Below the pieces are notes generated by a model. It ran no database searches. It was not told the origin of the DNA and saw only the letters and a program-made list of their open reading frames with translations. Position numbers and translations under genes: made by a program. Source: Beijerinckiaceae bacterium (GTDB taxonomy: Bacteria; Pseudomonadota; Alphaproteobacteria; Rhizobiales; Beijerinckiaceae). From it: DNA of 64,000 nt. The stretch is taken from contig CANJNI010000005.1 of NCBI GenBank assembly GCA_947475995.1, positions 62,001-126,000 on the forward strand, read 5' to 3'. This document shows, one piece after another, positions 25,155 to 34,132 of this stretch; positions within the stretch are counted from its first letter, which is position 1, and each line of letters starts with the position of its first letter.

Positions 25155-28100
25155 CAGCGTGTTTCGCTGATCTCGACCGTTCCGAACGCCGTACGGCCGA
25201 AGCGTTCGGGGCGGTACATGTCCTCGATGGCGGCGGGCGGATGCACATAGCGTCCGGGCGTCACTGCCCGCACGATATAGGCGACCGTGAATGTCGCCTT
25301 GTCCTTGCCGGCGCGGTCGAAGGCCGCCACGAAACGATCGTCGCGATATTCGGCGTTGGCGGGTTCGACATCGCGCTTCAGCCACGAAAGCCCGTCAATC
25401 GAACCTCCATCGAACATGTTCGGATTGTCGATTTCGAGGCCCGCAGGCAGCTTGTCGACAAGCAGCAGGCGCGCATAGGCGGCTTCAAGTTCGGTGACTT
25501 TCAGCACCACCACCATGCGGTCGTTCTGCTTGATGCCTGCCGGATCGACCTGCTTGCCGTCCAGTTTGTAGAGCGTGCGCTCCACCTGATAGCCCTGCTG
25601 CGCAGCCGGTTCCGGCACGACCGGATTGCCCGACGTCGTCAGCACAAGCTGCGCGACCGCATTGCCCGCATTGCCGATTGTGATGCTGCGGCTATCGGTA
25701 TTGTAGTTGCGCCAGGTGCGATAAAGCCCGCCCTGATGGGCCGAGCCGTCGACCGTCAGCGCCAGCGACTGCGCATCGCGCGACATGGCTTCCGCCGCCA
25801 GCACCATCCAGGCGTTCTCCTGTGTGCTGGTGTAGGTCGAAGTGTTGCGCTCGCTCGACAGGGTTTCGCTTGCACGGATGATTTGCGCGCGGTCGATCCC
25901 CGATTCAGCAGCCAGCGCCAGAAAACCTGCCGCATCGCGGAGCCGCGATCCATAATCGGAGCGCGAGAAACGTCCCTGCCTGAATGAGCCGAGCAGGTCG
26001 TTCGCCGACGCAAACACAGCTTGCGCGCGACCCCGGTCGCCCAGCAGCGCCAGCGCCGCCGCAATTTGCGCCCGCGACAGCGCCGTCGTGAACGAGGCGA
26101 TCTTCGTGTCGGCCAGATAGCGAAGGTCGCCCATCACCGGGCGGCCGTTGCGCGCCAGCACATAGATCGCATAGGCGATTGCCTCGCCCGAACCCTCTTT
26201 CACATCGGTCGTGTTGGCGACCTGATTGCGCAGACGGTCGAGCGCCTGATCGAAGCTGCGTTGCGGCACTTCGAACTTGTTTTCGCGCGCCCGCGTCAGG
26301 AAGTCGCTGACGAACGCATCCAGCCACAGATCGTCGGCGCTGCCGGCGCTCCACAGTCCGAAGGCGCCCGACGAGTCCTGCCGCGTCAGCACACGCTCAA
26401 TGGCATCGCGCACACGCTGGTCCAGTGCGCTGTCGAGCGCCAGCGCCTCTGTCGAGGCGAGTCGGTTCACATAAAGCAGCGGCATGGCGCGGCTGACGAT
26501 CTGCTCCGAACAGCCATAGGGATAACGGTCAAGCGCCTGCAGCAGCGCCGCAACGTCGATGGACCCCATGGGCGACACCGCGACCGACACGGCTCCCGTG
26601 TTCGGCAGGAAGTCCGCCACCAGATCGCCCGAGAGCGTCACATTCGTGCCGGGCTGAACGGCCCGCACGGTGCGGCGATAGAGATCCGTCGTGCCGGGCT
26701 TCACGTTGAGCGCGAAACTCTGCGTCGCGGTTATGTTCGGTCCCGTCAGCTTGAGATCGATCACAGCCGTGCCGACGCCCGCCGCCGTCACCGGCACGGT
26801 GAGAGCCGTGCGGCCATTGGCGTCGAGCTTGAAGGAGCGGCGCAGGGCGTCGACCGGAATCGTCACCGGCCCGCGCACGTCGAGGTCGACCACATAGTCG
26901 CCCGACTGGCCTTCCACATTGTCGATCTGCATGTGGAAGCGAGACTGGTCGCCCAGCGAAAGGAAGCGCGGCAGCGTCGCCTGCACCACCACCGGGTCGC
27001 GGATGATCACGTCCTTCGCGGCGTGTCCGACGCGAGTCTTCGACCAGGCTTCCGCCATCACCCGCACGCTGCCGTTGAAGGCCGGAATTTCGAACGTCAC
27101 CTGCGCGGTTCCGTCCGCCCCCACCTTCACGACGCCCGAATAACGCGACAATGGCTCCTGTGTGGGAAGGTTTCCTTCAAGGCCCGCGCCTGCTGCGTCG
27201 CCGCCGGAGCGGATCGCCCCGCGCGCGCCCTGCATGCCGTCGATCAGCAATCCGTAAAGATCGCGAATTTCGGTCGAGAGCTGACGCTGGCCGAAGAAGA
27301 ATTCGCTCGGGTTTGGCGTCTCGTATCCGGTGAGATTGAGAATGCCGATATCGACTGCCGCGACCGTCACATAGGCCTCTTCGCCCGGCGTCAGTCCGGC
27401 GAGCGTCACGGGAATCGCGAAGGGTCGGCGCGGCTCGATCTTGTCCGGTGTATTGATCGACACTGTGAGTTTTCGCGCATCCTGATCAATGCCGAACCAT
27501 GCAAGGCCGAGCGCCCGGCCAGGCATGCGCCGCGCCGCCTGATCGAGCGGACGATGCGCAATCGCAACCGCATAGGCGCCCGCGCCCCAGTCGGCCTTCA
27601 CCGGAACCGAGACTTCGTTGTCGCCGGTCTTCACGTCCTGCACGACGAGTTCGCTCAGCTTGTCGCCTATGATCGCCACCGACGCCTTGCCGTCGAAGCG
27701 CGACGCGATGCGCAGCTTCATGGTTTCGCCCGCGCGGTAATCCTGCTTGTCGAGCGAGACTTCCAGAAGGTCCGGAGTTTCGGCCGTCGAGTCGCCCGAC
27801 CAGCCCACGTCGAACGTGATCGCGGTCGGCTGGTCATTGCCGTCGTCGGAGCGCAGTTCGAGCCGATGCGCGCCCCAGCCCACGGCTGCCGCAATCTTCG
27901 CAGGTTGCGCGGCGTCGATGTCGATGCGGCCATCCGCGATCCGGCGCGAGGACTTGATGCGCTCGTAGCCCCAGCGGCCATCGGAATTGTACCACTGGTA
28001 ATTTGTGCTCATGCGGTAGAGCGTCCATTGAACGCCCTTGCGCGCACCGCGCTGACCGTTGCTGTTGACAGCCGCCACGTCGAACGTCGCTGTCGCGCCG

Positions 28101-30391
28101 TCAGACAATTCGTCGAAATTCTTCTTGACCGCGATGACGCCGGTATTGGGACGCACCGGAATGGTCAGCGTGCGCTCAACGGCGCGCCCGCCCGGCTCGC
28201 CGACGCGCAGCACGATATGCGCCTCGACGGGACGCGGCGCGGTGAATTCCGGAATCTGCACCGTGATCGTCGCGCGCCCGCGCGCATCCGTGGTGGCGGG
28301 CTCCTCAAGTTCGTTCTTCACGGACTCGAAAGCTTCGTCTTCAAGTCCGACGCTGTAGCCCGAGAGTCCCGGCACCACGTCCTCGTCCGTCGTGCGGATC
28401 GTCACGTCGCCGGTGATTTCGAGGTTGGAGCCGGGCGCGCCGTACAGATAACGCGCATCAGCCTGAATGGTGACGGTCTGGCCCGAACGCGCTGCCTCCT
28501 CGACCGCCTTGATGGTGAAATCGAGACGTTCGGGAATGTAGTCTTCGACCAGAAAGCTTGTTTCTCCCACCGACGGGCTCTTCGGATCCGCATAGGCCAG
28601 GACCCGCCATGTGCCGGTCGCCACGTTCGGCAGCAGATTGACCGACCATGCGCGACCGCCGAGGCCCTGATCCTCGACCAGCGCGCGCTTGTAATCGACG
28701 CCGTCCGGGCGCTTCACCACGAGGGTCAGCGGCAGGCTCGACACCGACGCTCCGCGGGCGTCACGCAATTGCGCGGTGACGTTCACGGTCTCTCCCGAGC
28801 GGTAGACGCCACGCTCGGCATAGACGAACGCGTCCAGCGCCTTCGCGGTCGTGCGTCCCTTCACGCCGCGATCGGTGAGGTCGAACGGCGTCTGTGCGAC
28901 GTCAAGGAAATTGTAATCCTCGTTCTTGTTGTTGGCGACCACGAGGCCCGGCGCCATGCCGGCGGCGCCGCGCGACAGGCCGGGGTCGAATTTCACATGG
29001 CCTGCGGCATCCGTCGTCCGCGTGGCCAGCACTTCATTGTTCCGCGCGATCAGCCGCACTTCGATGTTGGAAAGCGGCGCGGCGCTGGCGAGCGAACGCA
29101 CCAGCACATGCACGCCGTCATCGCCTGAAAAAGCCGTCAGCCCGAGGTCGGAAACAACGAACCATTGCGTGGCGTTGTTGCCGTAAAAATCATCGTCGTT
29201 GTTGTCGATCCCGGCGCTGATCGGCTTCTCGCCGGACTTCGCGGCCATCACATAGACGCCGGGCTCCAGCGTCTTCACGGCGTCAAGAACCGGGAATGCG
29301 GTCGTCACGTCCTTGTTGAGTTCGCTCTTGACGTCGAGGACCCCCGACCAGACCTTCACGCCCTTCTCGGTGATGAACTCGCGCAGGCGGTACGTGCCCA
29401 TCTGGGCGAGGAAATCCTCCGACCGGACGGTGGGAACCAGATTGCGGTCGCCGATGCGCAGCACATCGACCGCGATCTTGTCTGTGTTGACCGATACGAC
29501 CGGGACACCTTCCTGTCCGACGCGCGGCAGGACATAATTCTTGCCGGTAAAACGCACCTGCGGCGAGCGGTCCCGCACATAGATTTCATAGTCGGCGGAC
29601 TTCAACAGGCTTTCACCGACCGATGATGGCAGGCCTGCGCGCACCACGATGGCGTAGCGCTCGCCGTGCTTCAGCCCTTCGACGCAAAGCTGCTGGTCTT
29701 CCGCCGTGATGGCGGCGTTCGCCGCGCCCGAGACCGCCACGAAGGGCGCGAAATCCACCTTGCCGCGCTGCAGCGGTTCGGAGAACTGGTAGCAGACGCG
29801 CGGCGAGGCGGAATCGCTGTCCACCTTGTAGTCGAGAAGACGGAAACCGTATTCGGCGCGAAGGTTTTCGTAAGTCCGACGCAGCGTCACGTTGTCGTTT
29901 CGCTCAAGGCTCGCCTTGTAGGCGTTCAGCGCCAGCCGCCACATCGAGCGGCGCGAATAGATTTCGCCAAGGAAAGAAAGCGCCGCCGCCTCGTCATTGC
30001 GGGCCGTGGCGCGGTTGTAGGACGTGAAGGCCGCCGCAGAGGCCAGCTCATACATAATGTAGGAATCGTTGGCGCCGAGTTGGGCTGTCCCGAAAGCCGC
30101 GCGTGCATACAGCAGCCAGGCGGCCGGATCGCGCGGGGCAGCCGTGACGGCGGCCGATGCCGGACGCAGCGCATTGCGGGGCGAGGAGCGTTGCAGCGCC
30201 TGCGCGGCGTCGCGTTTCCAGTCATCGACGCTGCGGGTCGAGAAAACTGTCGCCGTATCCTTGCGCAACTGCTCTTCAAGCCGGATGACGTCGCTCGTCA
30301 GATCCTCTCGCACATAGGACTTCTGCGCGTAGGCGGATGTGGCCGCCAGAAGCATCGCGCCGGCGAAAAGGGAACGGGCGAAGTTGCGCAT
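25154..30391 (-). CDS. Bacterial alpha-2-macroglobulin (YfhM-like) with thioester motif
   Basis: A 1745-residue periplasmic protease trap. Residues 1-23 are a cleavable signal peptide (AGAMLLAATSAYAQ) with no lipobox Cys, unlike the lipoprotein YfhM of E. coli. Multiple MG domains follow. The bait/anaphylatoxin-like region precedes the thioester site YPYGCSEQIVSRAM with C1294-S-E-Q. The thioester domain and C-terminal MG10-type region (VTELEAAYARLLLVDKLPAG) complete the architecture. GGAGG six nt before the ATG supports the start. It is co-translated with pbpC. The long ORF on the other strand (26021-29128) is a shadow of this gene. Proposed role: covalent trapping of hostile proteases that breach the outer membrane. 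Confidence 0.94.
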   Translation of the reverse strand: MRNFARSLFAGAMLLAATSAYAQKSYVREDLTSDVIRLEEQLRKDTATVFSTRSVDDWKRDAAQALQRSSPRNALRPASAAVTAAPRDPAAWLLYARAAFGTAQLGANDSYIMYELASAAAFTSYNRATARNDEAAALSFLGEIYSRRSMWRLALNAYKASLERNDNVTLRRTYENLRAEYGFRLLDYKVDSDSASPRVCYQFSEPLQRGKVDFAPFVAVSGAANAAITAEDQQLCVEGLKHGERYAIVVRAGLPSSVGESLLKSADYEIYVRDRSPQVRFTGKNYVLPRVGQEGVPVVSVNTDKIAVDVLRIGDRNLVPTVRSEDFLAQMGTYRLREFITEKGVKVWSGVLDVKSELNKDVTTAFPVLDAVKTLEPGVYVMAAKSGEKPISAGIDNNDDDFYGNNATQWFVVSDLGLTAFSGDDGVHVLVRSLASAAPLSNIEVRLIARNNEVLATRTTDAAGHVKFDPGLSRGAAGMAPGLVVANNKNEDYNFLDVAQTPFDLTDRGVKGRTTAKALDAFVYAERGVYRSGETVNVTAQLRDARGASVSSLPLTLVVKRPDGVDYKRALVEDQGLGGRAWSVNLLPNVATGTWRVLAYADPKSPSVGETSFLVEDYIPERLDFTIKAVEEAARSGQTVTIQADARYLYGAPGSNLEITGDVTIRTTDEDVVPGLSGYSVGLEDEAFESVKNELEEPATTDARGRATITVQIPEFTAPRPVEAHIVLRVGEPGGRAVERTLTIPVRPNTGVIAVKKNFDELSDGATATFDVAAVNSNGQRGARKGVQWTLYRMSTNYQWYNSDGRWGYERIKSSRRIADGRIDIDAAQPAKIAAAVGWGAHRLELRSDDGNDQPTAITFDVGWSGDSTAETPDLLEVSLDKQDYRAGETMKLRIASRFDGKASVAIIGDKLSELVVQDVKTGDNEVSVPVKADWGAGAYAVAIAHRPLDQAARRMPGRALGLAWFGIDQDARKLTVSINTPDKIEPRRPFAIPVTLAGLTPGEEAYVTVAAVDIGILNLTGYETPNPSEFFFGQRQLSTEIRDLYGLLIDGMQGARGAIRSGGDAAGAGLEGNLPTQEPLSRYSGVVKVGADGTAQVTFEIPAFNGSVRVMAEAWSKTRVGHAAKDVIIRDPVVVQATLPRFLSLGDQSRFHMQIDNVEGQSGDYVVDLDVRGPVTIPVDALRRSFKLDANGRTALTVPVTAAGVGTAVIDLKLTGPNITATQSFALNVKPGTTDLYRRTVRAVQPGTNVTLSGDLVADFLPNTGAVSVAVSPMGSIDVAALLQALDRYPYGCSEQIVSRAMPLLYVNRLASTEALALDSALDQRVRDAIERVLTRQDSSGAFGLWSAGSADDLWLDAFVSDFLTRARENKFEVPQRSFDQALDRLRNQVANTTDVKEGSGEAIAYAIYVLARNGRPVMGDLRYLADTKIASFTTALSRAQIAAALALLGDRGRAQAVFASANDLLGSFRQGRFSRSDYGSRLRDAAGFLALAAESGIDRAQIIRASETLSSERNTSTYTSTQENAWMVLAAEAMSRDAQSLALTVDGSAHQGGLYRTWRNYNTDSRSITIGNAGNAVAQLVLTTSGNPVVPEPAAQQGYQVERTLYKLDGKQVDPAGIKQNDRMVVVLKVTELEAAYARLLLVDKLPAGLEIDNPNMFDGGSIDGLSWLKRDVEPANAEYRDDRFVAAFDRAGKDKATFTVAYIVRAVTPGRYVHPPAAIEDMYRPERFGRTAFGTVEISETR

Positions 30392-30573
30392 AAGCGCCTC
30401 CAGTCTTTGAGGGATATTATTGCCCCTGAATTCAGGCAGACTGCCATATTCCGCAGGAGTCGAGAACACGTCTTCCGGTCAACAGGGCGATACCGCTGCA
30501 ATTTGATCCATAATGCCTCTTTCGGGCGGGGCGGATTTTCGCAATGATGCCGGACTGACCGACGGGGGAACTC

Positions 30574-32025
30574 ATGCGCCTGCATCTCTGGCTGACCGTA
30601 GCGTCCGTGGCGCTGGCTCCTCTCGCACCTGGCGCCGCCGTGGCGCAAGCGCCTGCTCAGGCCCCTGCGCCTGCTCAGGCCCCCGTGCCTGCAGCGGACC
30701 CAGCTTTCGAGGCATCAAAGGCCGCCTTTGACGCGCTTTCCGAGGCGGAGCGCCGCGCCGTTCAGGAGGCGCTCGTGTGGACAGGCGACTACAAGGGCAC
30801 CGTCGATGGCGGCTTCGGCCGCATGACCCGCGAGGCCATCATCGCTTACGCCAGGCGCGCCAAACTTCCCGCCGACGGCACGCTCGACCAGAAGGGCCGA
30901 GCAGCCCTCGTCGCATCAGGCCTGAAGGCGCGCGAGGCTGCGCAATTCAAACCCGTCACGGAAGCGAAATCTGGCGTCACCATCGGCATTCCGCAGAAGC
31001 TTTTCCCGAAAGTTACGCCCGGACAGGCCGGCGCTCGCTACGCAACGGCGGACGGAGCCGCCACGCTGGACGTCTTCGCCGCGCCCGACAGCGGCAACGA
31101 CCTTGCCGCCATGTTCGACAAGCTGAAGGCCGACAGCCCCGGCCGCAAGGTCACCTATCGCGTCCAGCGCCCGGACTTTTTTGTCGTCAGCGGCGATGCG
31201 GGCGGAAAGACGTTCTCCACACGCGTCGCAAAAGGCGTCGCCAGGGATGCGCCCGTGCTGCGCGGCTATACGCTCGCCTATCCGGCGCAGCAGCGCGCGA
31301 CGTTCGACACGATCAACATCGCGATCGCCAATTCGTTCAACCCGTTCGGACCCGTGCAGGTCGCGGCCGCGCCTGCAGCCGGCGGCGCGCAATCGAACCG
31401 CCCTGCCGGTCCGGCGCCCTCCGCCCCGCCGGTCGTGCAGGCGAAGCCGACGCTCGTCGCAACCGCCATTGCAGTTGCGCCTGGCAAGGCCGTGAGCGTG
31501 CTGGCGTCCCGCGCCTGCGCCGATCCGCAGGTCGGCGGCCGCAAGGCGACGCTCTCGCCGCAAGCAGGACCCGACGGCCTGGCTCTCTTCGACGTTCCCG
31601 GACTCAGCGCTCCAGCCCTGTCGCCCGCCGCCCATGCTGTCGGCGCGGCGGTCGTTCTGCAACAGGCCGCCCGCAGCGGAAATCCGCCCAGCGAACTTCT
31701 GGTCGCGCCCGGCGATCTGGCGGGCGATGCAGGCTCGCCGCGCGTCTTTGCGCCGCTTCAGGGTGGCTCGAACGGCGCGCCGGTGTTTTCCCGCAGCGGG
31801 GCGCTTGTGGGCCTGACGGCTGCGCCGGGGTCGGCGCCGCGTCTGGTGGCCGGGGTGGTTCCGGCCGCCTCAAGGTCCATGGTGGGTCCGGAAGCTCTCC
31901 GGGCGTTCCTGCAGGCGGCGGGCGTCGCCCCGGCTCCCGTTGTGGCCGGCACGGGCGAGAAATCAGCAGGCGAGATCGCCGCAGCGGCCCGCGCTTCCAT
32001 CCTGCCTGTGGTCTGCACCCTCTAG
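30574..32025 (+). CDS. Exported peptidoglycan-binding-domain protein with a degenerate protease-like C-terminus
   Basis: A 483-residue secreted protein. A signal peptide (residues 1-24, ending AAVAQ) is followed by an Ala-Pro-Gln linker built from an 18-bp tandem repeat. Residues about 48-115 are a PG_binding_1-like domain (VQEALVWTGDYKGTVDGGFG and TREAIIAYARRAKLPADGTL). A middle domain (120-275) of unknown type ends with a second Pro-rich linker (RPAGPAPSAPPVVQAKP). The C-terminal region (about 295-483) resembles a chymotrypsin-fold second barrel: GGSNGAPVFSRSGALVGL stands where active enzymes have GNSGGPxF, so the nucleophile Ser would be Asn. Its promoter region is shared with the divergent alpha-2-macroglobulin gene. 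The protease relation is tentative. Confidence 0.75.
   Translation: MRLHLWLTVASVALAPLAPGAAVAQAPAQAPAPAQAPVPAADPAFEASKAAFDALSEAERRAVQEALVWTGDYKGTVDGGFGRMTREAIIAYARRAKLPADGTLDQKGRAALVASGLKAREAAQFKPVTEAKSGVTIGIPQKLFPKVTPGQAGARYATADGAATLDVFAAPDSGNDLAAMFDKLKADSPGRKVTYRVQRPDFFVVSGDAGGKTFSTRVAKGVARDAPVLRGYTLAYPAQQRATFDTINIAIANSFNPFGPVQVAAAPAAGGAQSNRPAGPAPSAPPVVQAKPTLVATAIAVAPGKAVSVLASRACADPQVGGRKATLSPQAGPDGLALFDVPGLSAPALSPAAHAVGAAVVLQQAARSGNPPSELLVAPGDLAGDAGSPRVFAPLQGGSNGAPVFSRSGALVGLTAAPGSAPRLVAGVVPAASRSMVGPEALRAFLQAAGVAPAPVVAGTGEKSAGEIAAAARASILPVVCTL
30649..30684 (+). repeat. 18-bp tandem repeat encoding an Ala-Pro-Gln linker
   Basis: Two adjacent 18-nt units (30649-30666 and 30667-30684) differ at one base. 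They encode repeated APAQAP in the linker just after the signal peptide of the peptidoglycan-binding-domain protein. Copy number could vary between strains. Confidence 0.85.
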
Positions 32026-32086
32026 GCCGGGTTGCGGTTCCGGCGCAGGACCTTCATAAGGCCTGCAGCTCAATCGACATAGCCGC

Positions 32087-33133
32087 ATGAACCAGCACAT
32101 TCCCGGCAAGCCTGCGGGCGAGCCTGCTCCCGAACAGCCCGCCGCAAATCCTTCAAGGCGCTGGGTCAAGCTGCTCGCCGGGCTTGTCAGTCTGCTGATC
32201 CTCGGCATCTCGGCCTATGTGGTCGCCAAAACGCTCGCTTCGATCAACTGGGCGGACCTGCGCATCGCCATCCAGAAGACCAGCATGGAGCAATTCGCGA
32301 TTGCGTCGGTTTTCGCACTGCTCTCGTTCCTTGCGTGGACCGGCTATGATTATCTGGCCGTGCGGCAGCTCGGACTGAATGTGCGCTACCGCATCGCCGC
32401 GCTGGCGGCGTTTGCCTGCTATTCGATCGCCAATACGCTGGGCTTTGCGCTTGCAACCGGCGGCACCGTGCGGTTCTGGATCTACACGCAGAACCATGTG
32501 CCGCCCCGCCGGGTCGCGAGCCTGATCGTGATCGCCAGCGCCAATTACTGGCTCGGCTCGACCTTCGTTCTGGGCGCGGCCATGGTGCTGCGGTCGCGTG
32601 AACTTGCTTCCATCGCGCATCTGCACGCCTCCGTCAGCCTGCTGATCGGCGTCGGCATGCTCCTGTCTCTGGTCGCCTATGTTGTCTGGGTTTCGACCGC
32701 CCACCGGCGCATGACCATACAGGGCGTAACCCTGGAATTGCCCGGACTGAAGATCACGCTGGCGCAGCTTGCGGTCGGGACGATCGACATATTGTGCGCC
32801 TCTGCGGTGCTTTATGCGCTTTTGCCTGAAGGTCATGGCCTTCAGTTCTTCACCTATGCGGCCATCTATCAGGCGGCGAGCCTGCTCGGCATCGCCAGCA
32901 ATGTGCCGGGCGGTTTCGGGCCGTTTGAGGCGACGATGCTGCAGGCGATTCCCGGCGTGGCGGCGGAAGCCTTGCTGGCCTCCCTGCTGCTGTTTCGGGT
33001 CGTCTATTATCTGATCCCGTTCCTGCTCGGCCTGGCGCTGGTGGGCGCGCACGAGGCGTTGCGCCACTGGAAGGCCTTGCGCTCGGCGATGCGCAAGGCG
33101 GACATCGGCGATGAAAGCCAGCCCGGGCTCTGA
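32087..33133 (+). CDS. UPF0104 / LPG-synthase-TM family flippase-like membrane protein
   Basis: A 348-residue inner-membrane protein with about eight membrane segments. The first 25 residues are a Pro/Ala-rich cytoplasmic tail. The hallmark segment IASNVPGGFGPFEATMLQAI (about residues 267-286) is the conserved NxxPGGxGxxE motif of the YbhN/AglD/MprF-membrane-domain family. Members flip or move lipids and lipid-linked compounds. No lysyltransferase domain is attached, so this is not MprF. It lies 61 nt after the peptidoglycan-binding gene. Its TGA stop abuts that of the convergent ppk2 gene (TGATCA). Substrate unknown. Confidence 0.85.
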   Translation: MNQHIPGKPAGEPAPEQPAANPSRRWVKLLAGLVSLLILGISAYVVAKTLASINWADLRIAIQKTSMEQFAIASVFALLSFLAWTGYDYLAVRQLGLNVRYRIAALAAFACYSIANTLGFALATGGTVRFWIYTQNHVPPRRVASLIVIASANYWLGSTFVLGAAMVLRSRELASIAHLHASVSLLIGVGMLLSLVAYVVWVSTAHRRMTIQGVTLELPGLKITLAQLAVGTIDILCASAVLYALLPEGHGLQFFTYAAIYQAASLLGIASNVPGGFGPFEATMLQAIPGVAAEALLASLLLFRVVYYLIPFLLGLALVGAHEALRHWKALRSAMRKADIGDESQPGL

Positions 33134-34033
33134 TCAGCTTTCCCCGCCTTCGGCCAGAAAGGCCGGCGCAGAAATCACGATCCCCTTGTCGCTCTCGCCG
33201 ATCGAAGAATTCTTTTCTCCATATGGCAATTGACGCAGGATGTGCCGGATCGCCTCGATGCGCGTGCGGCGCTTGTCATTGGCCTTGATGATGGACCAGG
33301 GCGCTTCCGATCCGTCCGTCATCGCGAGCATCTTCTCGTAGGCGAGCGAATAGTCGTTCCATTTCTCGATGGCCTTGAAGTCGAGATCGGACAGCTTCCA
33401 GCGCTTCAGCGGATCGTGCCAGCGCGCATGCAGGCGCTTCATCTGCATTTCAGGCCCGATGGACAGGAAGATCTTGATGATCCGGATGCCATCGCGCGCC
33501 AGCATGGCCTCGATGCCGGGCGTTTCGTTCAGGAAAGTGTCCGTCTGTTCGGGGGTGCAGAAGCCGAACACGCGCTCGACGCCGGCGCGATTGTACCAGG
33601 AGCGGTCGAACACCGCGATTTCGCCGCGCGGCGGCATGTGCGCCACATAGCGCTGATAATACCATTGGCGCGCTTCCACATCGGTGGGCTTCGGCAGCGC
33701 CACGATGCGGGCATTGCGCGGATTGAGATGTTCGGTCAGCCGCTGGATGGCGCCGCCCTTGCCGGCTGCGTCGCGTCCCTCGAACACGATGGCGACGCGC
33801 TGTCCTTCGCGCTTCACCCAGTCGAGCATCTTCAGCAGTTCGATCTGAAGCCGGTGCAGTTCCTTGTCGTAGGGCTTGCGTTTGAGCTTGCGCTTGTGCG
33901 GATAGCCGCCGGACCGGAACGCCTTCTGGTCGATCCACTCGGGCAGTTCCTTGGCGTGAATGTCGAAGACCGGTTGCGGCGGCTCCTGCGTCTCCGGTGT
34001 CTTTTCCTTCGGCGGCCTGGGCGCTTTTGTCAT
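33134..34033 (-). CDS. ppk2: Polyphosphate kinase 2
   Basis: A 299-residue class I PPK2. Walker A is FEGRDAAGKGGAIQR (about residues 85-99). The lid/Walker B region is AVFDRSWYNRAGVERVFGF, and the PPK2 Arg/Lys-rich segment before it is ALPKPTDVEARQWYYQRYV. The family phosphorylates nucleoside diphosphates (usually GDP or ADP) from polyphosphate or runs in reverse; it is soluble. The N-terminal 30 residues are a charged Pro-rich extension. A PhoR-like kinase gene is divergent 100 nt away, a sensible neighbour for a phosphate-storage enzyme. Substrate preference between ADP and GDP cannot be told by eye. Confidence 0.93.
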   Translation of the reverse strand: MTKAPRPPKEKTPETQEPPQPVFDIHAKELPEWIDQKAFRSGGYPHKRKLKRKPYDKELHRLQIELLKMLDWVKREGQRVAIVFEGRDAAGKGGAIQRLTEHLNPRNARIVALPKPTDVEARQWYYQRYVAHMPPRGEIAVFDRSWYNRAGVERVFGFCTPEQTDTFLNETPGIEAMLARDGIRIIKIFLSIGPEMQMKRLHARWHDPLKRWKLSDLDFKAIEKWNDYSLAYEKMLAMTDGSEAPWSIIKANDKRRTRIEAIRHILRQLPYGEKNSSIGESDKGIVISAPAFLAEGGES

Positions 34034-34132
34034 CGGTCTGTCATCCGTTTATGAGCCAGAATGGGCTTTTTCGACGTCATCGGCAAGATGCGCTAGGAAG
34101 CCGGCGGCGCGATTCAAAACCCTTGGAGCCCG

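Noticed and set aside
26021-29128. A 1035-codon open frame on the plus strand
   Set aside because: It is exactly antisense to the thioester macroglobulin, which has a signal peptide and family motifs. The plus frame has Arg/His-rich composition without motifs, typical of shadow frames in high-G+C DNA.
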